Below are positions 1 to 7,606 of a DNA stretch of 27,600 nt, in pieces. The stretch's first letter is position 1. Each line of letters starts with the position of its first letter. A model generated the notes under the pieces. It had not been told where the DNA came from. It worked only from the letters and a program-made list of their open reading frames with translations, and searched no databases. The DNA is from Dehalococcoidia bacterium UBA2160 (GTDB lineage Bacteria > Chloroflexota > Dehalococcoidia > Lucifugimonadales > UBA1123). Location of the stretch: positions 1-27,600 of the forward strand of contig DCWO01000085.1 in the NCBI GenBank assembly GCA_002328865.1. The letters are read 5' to 3'. Both the position numbers and the translations under genes were made by a program.

Positions 1-410
1 CATTTGAGCTGACAGCCAACAAACCGCATGGAGACGTTGATCGGCGCGCCGTCGCGCACGACCTGGTACGTCACGGTCTGTCCGACTTCCCAGACCGATC
101 CGAAACCAGAGACGGCAAAGAGGTCCTGGGACCACGACAGGATGCTTTTGGCGCCGACGGCTGTTACCCGATCACCCGTCCGGAGCTCGTCTATCACGCC
201 GACCGAATCGGCGATCAACACACCGCTTTCGTTGGCTGACAGCCCGGAATGCTCCACGAACGAGCGGTCCGACGGCGACCACAGGCGGCTGCCGATCGAA
301 ACGACGGTCAGGGCGATCAGCACGGTGGAAAATGCGACGACCGCCCAACTTGCCGGCGGCAGGCCGGACATCGGAGCGGAATCGTTGGGATTTGCGGTGA
401 CTGCGGCCAT
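1..410 (-). CDS. Membrane-anchored PDZ-like domain protein, N-terminal part (cut by window edge)
   Basis: The frame read leftwards from an ATG at 410 stays open to base 1, so this is the first 136 residues of a longer protein. An in-frame TGA lies three codons upstream of that ATG, so no earlier ATG in this frame is possible. Residues about 22-43 form one hydrophobic membrane segment. Residues about 55-136 read as a PDZ-like fold, with the typical run of a Gly-Asp-Arg-Val turn and later a 'vGQTVTYQVVRDG' strand and turn. In Chloroflexota and cyanobacteria such a segment often precedes a membrane sensor and histidine kinase, but the rest is outside the window. There is no clear Shine-Dalgarno sequence. 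Codon usage resembles the neighbouring genes. The plus-strand open frame over the same bases is taken as a shadow of this gene. Confidence 0.7.
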   Translation of the reverse strand, partial: MAAVTANPNDSAPMSGLPPASWAVVAFSTVLIALTVVSIGSRLWSPSDRSFVEHSGLSANESGVLIADSVGVIDELRTGDRVTAVGAKSILSWSQDLFAVSGFGSVWEVGQTVTYQVVRDGAPINVSMRFVGCQLK

Positions 411-467
411 AGTCTGTCAGCATTCTGGCAAATTCAGGGAAGCTGTCAATGGCGGCTTCGGTTACAG

Positions 468-495
468 ATTATATACGAGGGTGTCCCGCCGTCAT
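468..495 (-). promoter_or_regulatory. Putative sigma70 promoter of the PDZ-like gene
   Basis: On the minus strand a perfect -10 TATAAT (473-468) lies 16 bases from a -35-like ATGACG (495-490, 4 of 6 matches). The inferred start near 461 would give a leader of about 50 bases before the ATG at 410. Confidence 0.45.
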
Positions 496-759
496 GGGGC
501 CGGTGTCCCGATGTCGTCGGGAAGGGCGTCCCGCGATGAAGACAGGCCGGGTCGTGGGAGGCGAGTTCCTGGACCCGACGGACCTCGTTCTGTCGCTCCC
601 ACTCGGCCGTGGCGTGTTTTGGTTGGCAACCCAAAGCCGTCGCCAGAGTTCAGCGACACTGGCGCCAATGACCCGTCACCGGTGATTCATGAGCAACGAT
701 GTCAACGTGCCCGCGTCAAATCGCCGGGCCCAGCCAACCGAGAGCTTTCCTAAACCCTG

Positions 760-768
760 TGCTATGAT
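760..768 (+). promoter_or_regulatory. Extended -10 promoter of the hyu operon
   Basis: TGC-TATGAT at 760-768 is an extended -10 element. No good -35 lies at 17 bases, as expected for the extended type. It lies about 40 bases before the hyuA start, giving a short leader. Confidence 0.5.
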
Positions 769-810
769 TGGGCCGCCAAATTTCGCGCCTGAACCACCTG
801 TGAAGTGAGT

Positions 811-2904
811 ATGCCAAACTACCGCATCGGCATCGACGTGGGCGGCACGTTCACCGACATCGTTGCGCTGGACGGAGGTCGCCTTCATCGACTAAAGATA
901 CGCTCCACGTCCGACGACTTCAGCGCCGCCGTGCTCGGAGGACTGCGTGCTCTGTTGGACGGCGCCGACGCGTCCGCTGGCGACGTGAACGAGGTGATTC
1001 ACGGCACCACTGTTGTGACAAATGCCATCATCGAAAAGAAGGGGGCGCCCACCGGCCTGATCACCACCGCCGGGTTCCGCGACATCCTGGAGATCGGCAG
1101 GTTGCGGACGCCGCGGCTTTACGATCTCTCGTGGCAAAAGCCGCCCCCGCTGGTGGCGCGGGAGCTCCGGCGAGAGGCGGACGAGCGCATGCAGGCCGAC
1201 GGAAGCGTCTTCAAGCAGCTCGACGAAGAGAGCGTGACGGCGGCTGCCGAAGCGCTCACCGCCCGAGGCGTGACCTCTATCGCGATTTGCTTCATCAACT
1301 CATTCGCCAATCCCGATCACGAGCGACGAGCGGCGGAGCTGATCCAATCGACGTGGCCTGGTGTTGCGCTGAGCGTGTCCCATCAGGTGCTGCCCGAGAT
1401 GAGGGAATACGAGCGCACCTCGACGACCGTGATTAACGCCTATGTCCAGCCCCTGGTGGACGGCTACCTTCGCGGGCTGGAAAGTGGCCTGGTCGAGATG
1501 GACGTCGATGCGCCGCTCCTCGTGATGCAGTCGAATGGCGGGATCATGGGCGCTGAGCAATCTCGCGAGAAGCCGATATACATGGTGGAGTCGGGTCCCG
1601 CCGCCGGGGTGATGGGCAGCCTCCACATGGGGCGCCGCCTGGGCCACGATGAGATAATCTCGTTTGACATGGGAGGCACCACAGCGAAGGCGGCTACGAT
1701 TCAACAAGGCAGTGCGGACCTACACTCGGAGTACGAGGTGGGAGGCGATCTGCATCTGGGCCATCACCTGCTCAGAGGCGGAGGTTACATGCTCCGCGTG
1801 CCGTCGATCGGCGTCGCGGAGGTCGGCGCGGGCGGCGGCAGCATCGTGTGGATCGACGAGGGCGGCGTCATCCAGGTGGGCCCGGAGAGCGCGGGAGCAC
1901 AACCAGGCCCGGCCTGCTACGGCGCCGGAGGAGACCGGCCAACGATCACCGATGCCGCCGTTGTGCTGGGATACCTCAACCCGGGATACCTGGTTGGCGG
2001 CGGTCTTACGTTGGACGCCGGAGCGGCGCATCGGGCCGTGCGGGACAACATCGCAGCGCCGCTGGGCATCGACGTCACCGACGCGGCCCACGGCGCTTTC
2101 CTGGTCGCCAACTCCCGCATGGTCCGGGCGGTGAGGGCCGTGACCAGCGAGAAAGGGCGAGACCCGGCCGATTTCACGATGTACGCGTTCGGCGGCGGCG
2201 GACCGATGCACGCCGTCGACATGGCTCGGCAAGTGAACATCGGCGAAATCGTCGTGCCTCCGACGCCGGGGCTGTTCAGCTCGCTGAGCCTATTGTTCGC
2301 CGACGTCGAACACCACTATGTTCGGACTCTGATGCGGAACGTGCCAGACGGTTTCGAGCTAGACGAGGCGAACGCGATCCTCGAGGCCATGGACGACGAA
2401 GCCGTTTCCGCCCTGCGTCGGGAGGGCTACACTTACGACCGCGTCGAGCTCGTCTGGCAGGCCGATATGCGTTACGAGAGCCAGCAATACGAACTGCCGG
2501 TGACGATCGAGTCCGGACACCTGTCCGCTGGCGACCCCGCGACGCTGGCGGAAAGTTTCCACCGAGAGCACGACCGAACGTTCGGCTATCGCTCCGACGA
2601 ACAGGTCCAGATCGTGAACCTGCGGCTGATCGCGCGCGGCCTGTCCGATGAGCCGCGCATGCCGGATAGTCTGACATCAGAACCTAGCGCGGTGACCGCG
2701 TCGTCTCGACGGGCGTACTTCGGCCCTGAGCAACCATGGGTCGAAACTCCAGTGATCGCGAGAGAGGAACTCAACGCCGAGTCTCGCCGCGGCCCGTTCA
2801 TCGTCGAAGAGTACGACGCAACCACGGTCGTCCCTCCAGGCGCTTCCGCGCGACGCGACGTTTGGGGGAACATACTGATCACTGTGAACGACCCGGAGGA
2901 GTGA
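811..2904 (+). CDS. hyuA: Hydantoinase A / N-methylhydantoinase A-type subunit (HyuA family)
   Basis: This 697-residue protein is a full-length HyuA/oxoprolinase alpha-type subunit. The N-terminus carries the ASKHA-fold phosphate loop (GIDVGGTFTD, residues about 7-16). It is followed by the family signatures HGTTVVTNA (about 69), the REYERTSTTVINAYV helix (about 196), MQSNGG (about 240) and FDMGGTTAK (about 287). Known family members use ATP to open cyclic amides such as hydantoins, N-methylhydantoin or 5-oxoproline, working with HyuB; acetone and acetophenone carboxylase subunits are relatives. The substrate cannot be read from the sequence. The start is either GTG 805 or ATG 811; ATG 811 puts the phosphate loop at the usual distance, and neither has a good ribosome-binding site. 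Its stop overlaps the next start by one base (TGATG), so translation with hyuB is coupled. Confidence 0.88.
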   Translation: MPNYRIGIDVGGTFTDIVALDGGRLHRLKIRSTSDDFSAAVLGGLRALLDGADASAGDVNEVIHGTTVVTNAIIEKKGAPTGLITTAGFRDILEIGRLRTPRLYDLSWQKPPPLVARELRREADERMQADGSVFKQLDEESVTAAAEALTARGVTSIAICFINSFANPDHERRAAELIQSTWPGVALSVSHQVLPEMREYERTSTTVINAYVQPLVDGYLRGLESGLVEMDVDAPLLVMQSNGGIMGAEQSREKPIYMVESGPAAGVMGSLHMGRRLGHDEIISFDMGGTTAKAATIQQGSADLHSEYEVGGDLHLGHHLLRGGGYMLRVPSIGVAEVGAGGGSIVWIDEGGVIQVGPESAGAQPGPACYGAGGDRPTITDAAVVLGYLNPGYLVGGGLTLDAGAAHRAVRDNIAAPLGIDVTDAAHGAFLVANSRMVRAVRAVTSEKGRDPADFTMYAFGGGGPMHAVDMARQVNIGEIVVPPTPGLFSSLSLLFADVEHHYVRTLMRNVPDGFELDEANAILEAMDDEAVSALRREGYTYDRVELVWQADMRYESQQYELPVTIESGHLSAGDPATLAESFHREHDRTFGYRSDEQVQIVNLRLIARGLSDEPRMPDSLTSEPSAVTASSRRAYFGPEQPWVETPVIAREELNAESRRGPFIVEEYDATTVVPPGASARRDVWGNILITVNDPEE

Positions 2905-4658
2905 TGGAAGACAACCGCCTGACCATATCCATCGAACTGGAGCTGCTCAAGAACGCCGCGGAGTCCATCGCCGACCAGATGGCGCTGACCATCGTTCGGA
3001 CGGCGCGGTCGTCGGTGGCCAAGCACAGCATGGACTTCTCTACGGCTCTGGTGAGCGCGGCGGGAGACGTGGTCGCGCAAGGGTTGTGCCAGCCGCGACA
3101 CATGTGCGCGATCCCGAGCGCAGCAGGGGCTGTACTGGACCGTTATCGGGACCGGTGCGAACCGGGCGACATCTACATCGTCAACGACCCCTACGAGGGC
3201 GGGACTCATCTGCCGGACATCTACCTGTTCGAGCCGTGCTTCCTCGACGGGCTGCTGCTGGGGTTCTCCTGTGCAATCGTCCACCACACCGACGTTGGCG
3301 GGCGAGTTGCGGGCGGCAACGCATCCAACTCGACGGAGATCTACCAGGAGGGGTTGCGTATACCGCCGCTGAAGTTCCACGACCGAGGTCAGCCGAACGA
3401 GACGCTGTTCCGGCTCATCGAGAAAAACGTGCGCGTCCCGGACAAGGTGATGGGAGACTTCCGAGCACAAGTGGCCGCCTGCGGCCTGGGCAGGCGCGGG
3501 TTCGAGGACCTTGCCCGCCAGTACGGTCTCGAGCGCCTGGCGGAGCTGTTCGACCGCCTCCTCGACTACGCCGAAGAGCTGACTCGGAGCGCCATACGTC
3601 GCCTGCCGGACGGCGAGTGGGACTTCACGGATCACATCGACAACGACGGCTTCACCGACGAGCCCGTTCCCATCCACGTGAAGATCGTGAAGAAGGGCGA
3701 CACTGTCACGGCGGACTATACGGGCACCTCGCCGCAGGTAAAGGGGGCGATCAACTCCACTCTCTCGTACACGTCGTCGATAACCTACGCCTGCGTCAAG
3801 TCGGTTCTGGGAGTCGACATACCCAACAACGCGGGCTTCTTCCGGCCGATCGAGGTGATCGCGCCCGAGGGCAGCTTCGTCAACCCGCTGCTGCCTGCCC
3901 CGGTGGCCGCGCGAGGTCTGGCGGCGATGCGAATCACCGAGGCGCTGTTCGGCGCCTTCGCCAAGATGCTGCCTGACCGGATATTCGCATGCGGGGTAGG
4001 CCTCGACACGGGCGTCACGATTGCCGGGTACTACCCGGACCGCAAGCCGTTCCTGTTCCTGGAGTTCATGTACGTGTCATGGGGCGGGGGCCCGGACCGC
4101 GACGGAATGGACGGCTGCTCGCTGCCACACAGCAACTACTCGAACACGCCGGTGGAGGTGATCGAGGCCGAGCAACCGATCATGATCGACACCTACGGGT
4201 TCATGCCCGACCAGTCCGGCGCCGGGAAGTATCGCGGGGGCTTGGCTTTCCGGCGAGACTTCCGGCTGCTCACCGAAGAGGCGGACCTGCAGCTTCGCTC
4301 CGACCGTCAACGATATCTTCCATACGGACTGCAAGGGGGCAGGTCAGGGACGCCGTCGCTGAGCCAGCTCAACCCAGACCGGCCGGACGAGCAAACGCTG
4401 GCGAGCAAGGGCTTGTTTGCGTTGAAGAAAGGCGACGTGTTTCACCACGTCACCGCGGGCGCGGCCGGATGGGGCGATCCGCTGGAACGAGAGGCGTCGC
4501 AGGTGCTCGACGACGTTCGCAACGAGAAGCTGACGGCGGCGTATGCGCGTCGAGAGTACGGCGTAGTCGTCACGAACGACGGCGAGGGGCGCTTCGGCGT
4601 CGACGAAGAGGCGACGGTCAAACTCCGCGCCGAGATGCGCGCCGGCGCTTCAGCATAG
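2904..4658 (+). CDS. hyuB: Hydantoinase B / N-methylhydantoinase B-type subunit (HyuB family)
   Basis: This 584-residue protein has the usual length for HyuB. It begins with the typical helix through 'ELLKNAAESIADQMALTIVR'. It contains the family's NDPYEGGTHLPD block (about residue 94), the HHTDVGG metal-site motif (about 130) and GSFVNPLLPAPVAAR (about 331). A C-terminal glycine-rich segment (GAGKYRGG, about 436) follows. Known HyuB proteins form the metal-containing partner of HyuA in ATP-dependent ring opening or carboxylation. The start ATG overlaps the hyuA stop, with GGAGG at 2896-2900 as ribosome-binding site. The next gene starts 26 bases downstream, in the same operon. Confidence 0.88.
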   Translation: MEDNRLTISIELELLKNAAESIADQMALTIVRTARSSVAKHSMDFSTALVSAAGDVVAQGLCQPRHMCAIPSAAGAVLDRYRDRCEPGDIYIVNDPYEGGTHLPDIYLFEPCFLDGLLLGFSCAIVHHTDVGGRVAGGNASNSTEIYQEGLRIPPLKFHDRGQPNETLFRLIEKNVRVPDKVMGDFRAQVAACGLGRRGFEDLARQYGLERLAELFDRLLDYAEELTRSAIRRLPDGEWDFTDHIDNDGFTDEPVPIHVKIVKKGDTVTADYTGTSPQVKGAINSTLSYTSSITYACVKSVLGVDIPNNAGFFRPIEVIAPEGSFVNPLLPAPVAARGLAAMRITEALFGAFAKMLPDRIFACGVGLDTGVTIAGYYPDRKPFLFLEFMYVSWGGGPDRDGMDGCSLPHSNYSNTPVEVIEAEQPIMIDTYGFMPDQSGAGKYRGGLAFRRDFRLLTEEADLQLRSDRQRYLPYGLQGGRSGTPSLSQLNPDRPDEQTLASKGLFALKKGDVFHHVTAGAAGWGDPLEREASQVLDDVRNEKLTAAYARREYGVVVTNDGEGRFGVDEEATVKLRAEMRAGASA

Positions 4659-4684
4659 CGTCGGTGTTGGGGAAGGATGATGCC

Positions 4685-5404
4685 ATGACGAACGATTGGA
4701 AGCGCATGGGCGTGCTGATTCCGCCCGTCAACATCACAGTGGAGAGGGAGTTCAACCGTTGGGCGCCGCCTGGCGTGACGATCCATGCCCAACGGATGTT
4801 TCGCAGTCGTGCCGTGCTCAGTCCCGACGACCTCAAGGACATGCTCAAGTTCCTGGACGACGACTGCCACCGCCTGGCATTCGCGCGGCCTGACTTCGTC
4901 ATGTACGCGTGCACGAGCGGCAGCTCACTGGAGACCGGCGGCTACGACGATCGGATTTCCGAGCGCATCGCCGCCGAGTCGGGGGCGCCGGCATCGACGA
5001 CCTCGACCGCGGTCGCGGCAGCGCTACGGCGTCTGGGCGTCAAGAAGATGGCGGTTGTCACTCCATATCCGACGGAGATCAACGAAAAGGAGATGGCGTT
5101 CTTCTCCGACCTTGGGTTCGATCCCGTTAATTTGGAGAGCTTCCTTCAGGGTGACAGCTACGAGATCCCGATGATCGCCCAGGACGAGACGCGCGCTCTG
5201 GCTGAACAGGCGGATCGCGAAGACGCCGACGGGGTTTTCATTTCGTGCACGAACCTGGCGACCGCCGACATCATCGAGCCGTTGGAGCGCGAGCTAGGCA
5301 AACCGGTGGTGACGTCGAACCAGGCCACGTTCTGGATGGCCCTGCGAAAGATGGGGATCGACGATGCGGTTCCCGGATGCGGCCAACTCCTGTCAACCGC
5401 TTAA
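4685..5404 (+). CDS. Maleate isomerase-like enzyme of the Asp/Glu racemase superfamily
   Basis: This 239-residue protein belongs to the maleate isomerase / arylmalonate decarboxylase branch of the Asp/Glu/hydantoin racemase superfamily. It has the early PPVN motif (about 13-16), a first cysteine in ACTSGS (Cys76), TPYPTEIN (about 127) and a second cysteine in SCTNL (Cys188). Both catalytic cysteines are present, as in maleate isomerases and racemases; arylmalonate decarboxylase has only the second. It could isomerise a double bond or epimerise a carbon in the product of the two upstream genes, but the substrate is unknown. AAGGA at 4673-4677, 7 bases before ATG 4685, decides the start; the frame is open further upstream, but that part lies inside hyuB. 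It is the last gene of the hyu operon. Confidence 0.82.
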   Translation: MTNDWKRMGVLIPPVNITVEREFNRWAPPGVTIHAQRMFRSRAVLSPDDLKDMLKFLDDDCHRLAFARPDFVMYACTSGSSLETGGYDDRISERIAAESGAPASTTSTAVAAALRRLGVKKMAVVTPYPTEINEKEMAFFSDLGFDPVNLESFLQGDSYEIPMIAQDETRALAEQADREDADGVFISCTNLATADIIEPLERELGKPVVTSNQATFWMALRKMGIDDAVPGCGQLLSTA

Positions 5405-5430
5405 CCGAAAGGCCAATTTGAGGGGATAGA

Positions 5431-5465
5431 CCGAGGGTGTGGTCTCCGCGCGACGCGGACCTCGG
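5431..5465. terminator. Hairpin between convergent genes, possible bidirectional terminator
   Basis: CCGAGG (5431-5436) pairs with CCTCGG (5460-5465), and TCCGCG (5445-5450) with CGCGGA (5454-5459) around a 3-base loop, leaving a one-sided bulge. It lies between the end of the plus-strand operon (5404) and the end of the minus-strand operon (5535). A second stem, CGCCGA/TCGGCG, lies at 5493-5513. Neither is followed by a T-run, so factor-independent termination is uncertain. Confidence 0.35.
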
Positions 5466-5534
5466 ATTCATTGCATCAGCCGTCTGTACACGCGCCGAAA
5501 AACAGGCTCGGCGTTGAGGTCGGGCAGACCGCGT

Positions 5535-5960
5535 TTAGGACGGAGTTCGGCTTTTGGGTCCTCTGGGGTGCGGATATTCTCTCAGCAGGGTCTTCACCGA
5601 CTCCAGGAACTCGTCCGGGTCGGCCGGTTTGGTGATGTAGACGTTCGCCTCCGACAGCGCCAAACCGTTGAATTTGTCCTGCTCTGAGCCCAGGGCGGTC
5701 AACATCACGACAGGCAACGCTTCTGTTTCCGGCCGGTTTCGCAGTTCTGCGCAGACCTGGAATCCGTCCATGCCTGGAAGCATGACGTCGAGAACGACGA
5801 GGTCGATGTCCTCGTCGTCGATGGCCATGGCCAATCCCGACTCCCCATCCGAGGCGATCACCGCCTCGTAGCCTTCCTGCTCCAGCGCATACCCGGCCAT
5901 CATAGCCGCGTCGGCGTTGTCTTCTACGACGAGGATCTTCTTTTTGGTTGTGCTACTCAT
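5535..5960 (-). CDS. Single-domain response regulator (CheY-like receiver)
   Basis: A 141-residue stand-alone receiver domain. The acidic pair is Glu13-Asp14, the phosphate-accepting Asp is Asp58 in VVLDVMLPGMDGF, the switch Thr lies in VVMLTALG and the conserved Lys in ITKP. There is no output domain; about 15 basic and proline-rich residues follow the fold. ATG 5960 is chosen over ATG 5975 because GGAG lies 6 bases upstream of it. It is the last gene of a four-gene signalling operon, 53 bases after the receiver-kinase fusion. It probably relays or buffers phosphate from the operon's kinases. Confidence 0.85.
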   Translation of the reverse strand: MSSTTKKKILVVEDNADAAMMAGYALEQEGYEAVIASDGESGLAMAIDDEDIDLVVLDVMLPGMDGFQVCAELRNRPETEALPVVMLTALGSEQDKFNGLALSEANVYITKPADPDEFLESVKTLLREYPHPRGPKSRTPS

Positions 5961-6013
5961 GACGGCTCCATTCAAAGTAGGTTCTTGTTAAATTAACCCC
6001 GTCGAATCTTCAG

Positions 6014-7111
6014 TCAAACATTTGCTGGGAGGGAGAAGCTGACGGTGCTGCCTTTGCCGAGTTCGCTTTTGATCCAGATCGATCCGTCATGCGCCTCGAC
6101 GATCTGTTTCGAAATGTAGAGGCCAATGCCCGTTCCCTCGGACTCGCGCGTCGTTGAATTGTCGGCCCGGTAAAACCTCTCGAAGAGTTGCGGCATTGCC
6201 TCATCGCTTACTCCAACGCCTTGATCAGCGACTTGCACAACGATCCCTTGGTCCGTGACCTCGGCTGTAATTGTGATTTCAGTTCCCGTATCGCTGAATT
6301 TGACGACATTGCTCAACAGGTTGACCATCACCTGCTTCAATCGACCTTCATCCGCGTCGATCTCAGGGAGCGACTGAGGGACCCTTGACGCGATCGTGAC
6401 GTCATTTTCATGAGCGAGTCCAAAGCAATCGTCGACTACGTCATCGATCAATCTTTGCACCGACAAGGACTGTTTCTCGATACTGAATCTGCCCGATTCA
6501 ACGCGAGATGCGTCAAGCAAGTCATCAATGAGCGTCGCAAGGTTCTGGCTAAGTATGTTTATGCGGGAGAGAAACCTTCTTTGAGTATCCGGGTCGGCGA
6601 CCTTACCGTTCATCATCAAACTGCTGAACCCCATGATCGAATGGAGCGGCGTACGCAACTCGTGTGAAATGCTGTCGATGAACTGAGTCTTCATTCGATC
6701 CAGCTCGCGCAGCTTCTGTTCTGTCCGCTTGCGCTCGATCGCGTACCGGATTGAGCGCACCAGCACGTCGGCGCCCACCTGTCCCTTGGTCAGATAGTTT
6801 TGAGCGCCGTCTTTGACTAGCGCATCTCCGAGCTCATCGTCGTCGAGACCTGTCAGCACCATGATCGGAAGGTCGGAAGCCTGAGCTTGAACGCGGTGGA
6901 ATGTGTCGGCGCCCGTGTTGTCGGGGAGCGACAGGTCCAGCAAGACAACGTCGATCCCACCTTCGGCAAGCCGCGCCAGTCCTGCCGAGAGGCTGCCTGC
7001 GTGTTCGAACCCGAACGCACGCCTTCGTTCTTTTCTGAACATGGCTTTCATCAGGAGGACATCGTCAAGATTGTCCTCGATCGGTAGAACGGCAGTCGGA
7101 TTGTTTGGCAT
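6014..7111 (-). CDS. Receiver-histidine kinase fusion (REC-HisKA-HATPase)
   Basis: This 365-residue cytoplasmic protein has an N-terminal receiver (residues 1-125; acidic pair Glu12-Asp13, phosphate-accepting Asp59, Lys109). A short coiled linker follows, then a HisKA domain with the phosphorylated His150 in SISHELRTP. The C-terminal ATPase has the N box (VNLLSNVVKFS), G1 (DQGVGV) and G2 (GTGIGLYISK). With no membrane segment or sensor domain, it probably takes its input as phosphate on the receiver, which makes it an intermediate relay. The upstream stop TAA (7115-7113) is one base before ATG 7111, so the pair is coupled; a TTG at 7120 overlapping that stop is an alternative start. All catalytic residues are present. 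Confidence 0.87.
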   Translation of the reverse strand: MPNNPTAVLPIEDNLDDVLLMKAMFRKERRRAFGFEHAGSLSAGLARLAEGGIDVVLLDLSLPDNTGADTFHRVQAQASDLPIMVLTGLDDDELGDALVKDGAQNYLTKGQVGADVLVRSIRYAIERKRTEQKLRELDRMKTQFIDSISHELRTPLHSIMGFSSLMMNGKVADPDTQRRFLSRINILSQNLATLIDDLLDASRVESGRFSIEKQSLSVQRLIDDVVDDCFGLAHENDVTIASRVPQSLPEIDADEGRLKQVMVNLLSNVVKFSDTGTEITITAEVTDQGIVVQVADQGVGVSDEAMPQLFERFYRADNSTTRESEGTGIGLYISKQIVEAHDGSIWIKSELGKGSTVSFSLPANV

Positions 7112-7112
7112 G

Positions 7113-7562
7113 TTACTCAATGGGCGGCGTCGTAGCGATGTTGAACCAGAAATTCTCCAGGCTGTCGATGATCTTCATGAACTCTCCGAGATCAACCGGT
7201 TTGGCGATGTAGCAGTTGGCATGAAGAGAGTAGGCATCGAGAATGTCCTGTTCGGCTTGCGAGGTGGTTAGCACTATCACCGGTATCTGCTTGAGTTGAT
7301 CGTCGCTCTTGATCTCAGCCAGCACCTCTCGCCCATCCTTCTTCGGCATGTTCAGATCCAGCAATATGAGGTCAGGGCGAGGGGCGTCGGCGTAGGATTC
7401 TTCGCGACGCAGGTAACTCAGCGCCTCTACGCCATTCGAGACGACGTTGACGTTGTTTGAGACCTTCCCTTTCTTGAGGGCTCTTTTGGTCATGATGACA
7501 TCGTCGAGAATGTCTTCCACCAACAGAATCTCGACCTGTCCGTTCATGGTCTTTGTGCTCAA
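7113..7562 (-). CDS. Rcp1-like response regulator
   Basis: A single receiver domain of 149 residues in the Rcp1 style: EILLVEDILDD at the start, a long segment with 'VSNGVEALSYL', the phosphate-accepting Asp69 in LLDLNMPKKDG, and IAKPVDLGEF near the end. Rcp1-type regulators are the usual partners of kinases with an HDLQxPLR box, which is what the gene just upstream encodes. The start is ambiguous. GTG 7610 overlaps the upstream stop (GTGA), TTG 7562 has AGGAG 10 bases upstream, and ATG 7547 best fits the family length. TTG 7562 is chosen for the ribosome-binding site. There is no output domain, so its target is probably another protein. Confidence 0.82.
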   Translation of the reverse strand: MSTKTMNGQVEILLVEDILDDVIMTKRALKKGKVSNNVNVVSNGVEALSYLRREESYADAPRPDLILLDLNMPKKDGREVLAEIKSDDQLKQIPVIVLTTSQAEQDILDAYSLHANCYIAKPVDLGEFMKIIDSLENFWFNIATTPPIE

Positions 7563-7606
7563 GGCTGGTTGTCTCCTGAAATAAGCATGCACATCACAAT
7601 CGGCAG

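Larger units (their letters stand above)
411..810. other. Divergent intergenic region, no gene seen
   Basis: This 400-base stretch separates the minus-strand PDZ-like gene from the plus-strand hyuA-like gene. It holds a promoter at each end (468-495 minus, 760-768 plus). The open frames across it have no family resemblance and differ in codon use from the real genes, so none is called. No repeat or strong terminator was seen. Confidence 0.5.

Noticed and set aside
28..753. 241-codon plus-strand open frame
   Set aside because: It covers the PDZ-like gene on the other strand and then intergenic DNA. It has no family resemblance and its codon use is unlike the real genes.
3989..4684. Long in-frame upstream extension of the racemase-family gene
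   Set aside because: It runs inside hyuB in another frame and reads as Arg-rich shadow. The ribosome-binding site before ATG 4685 and family length fix the real start.
7380..7420. GATTCTTCGCGACGC...CTCAG resembling the core of the dispersed repeat
   Set aside because: It lies inside the Rcp1-like reading frame, codes for conserved sequence and does not extend to the rest of the repeat.
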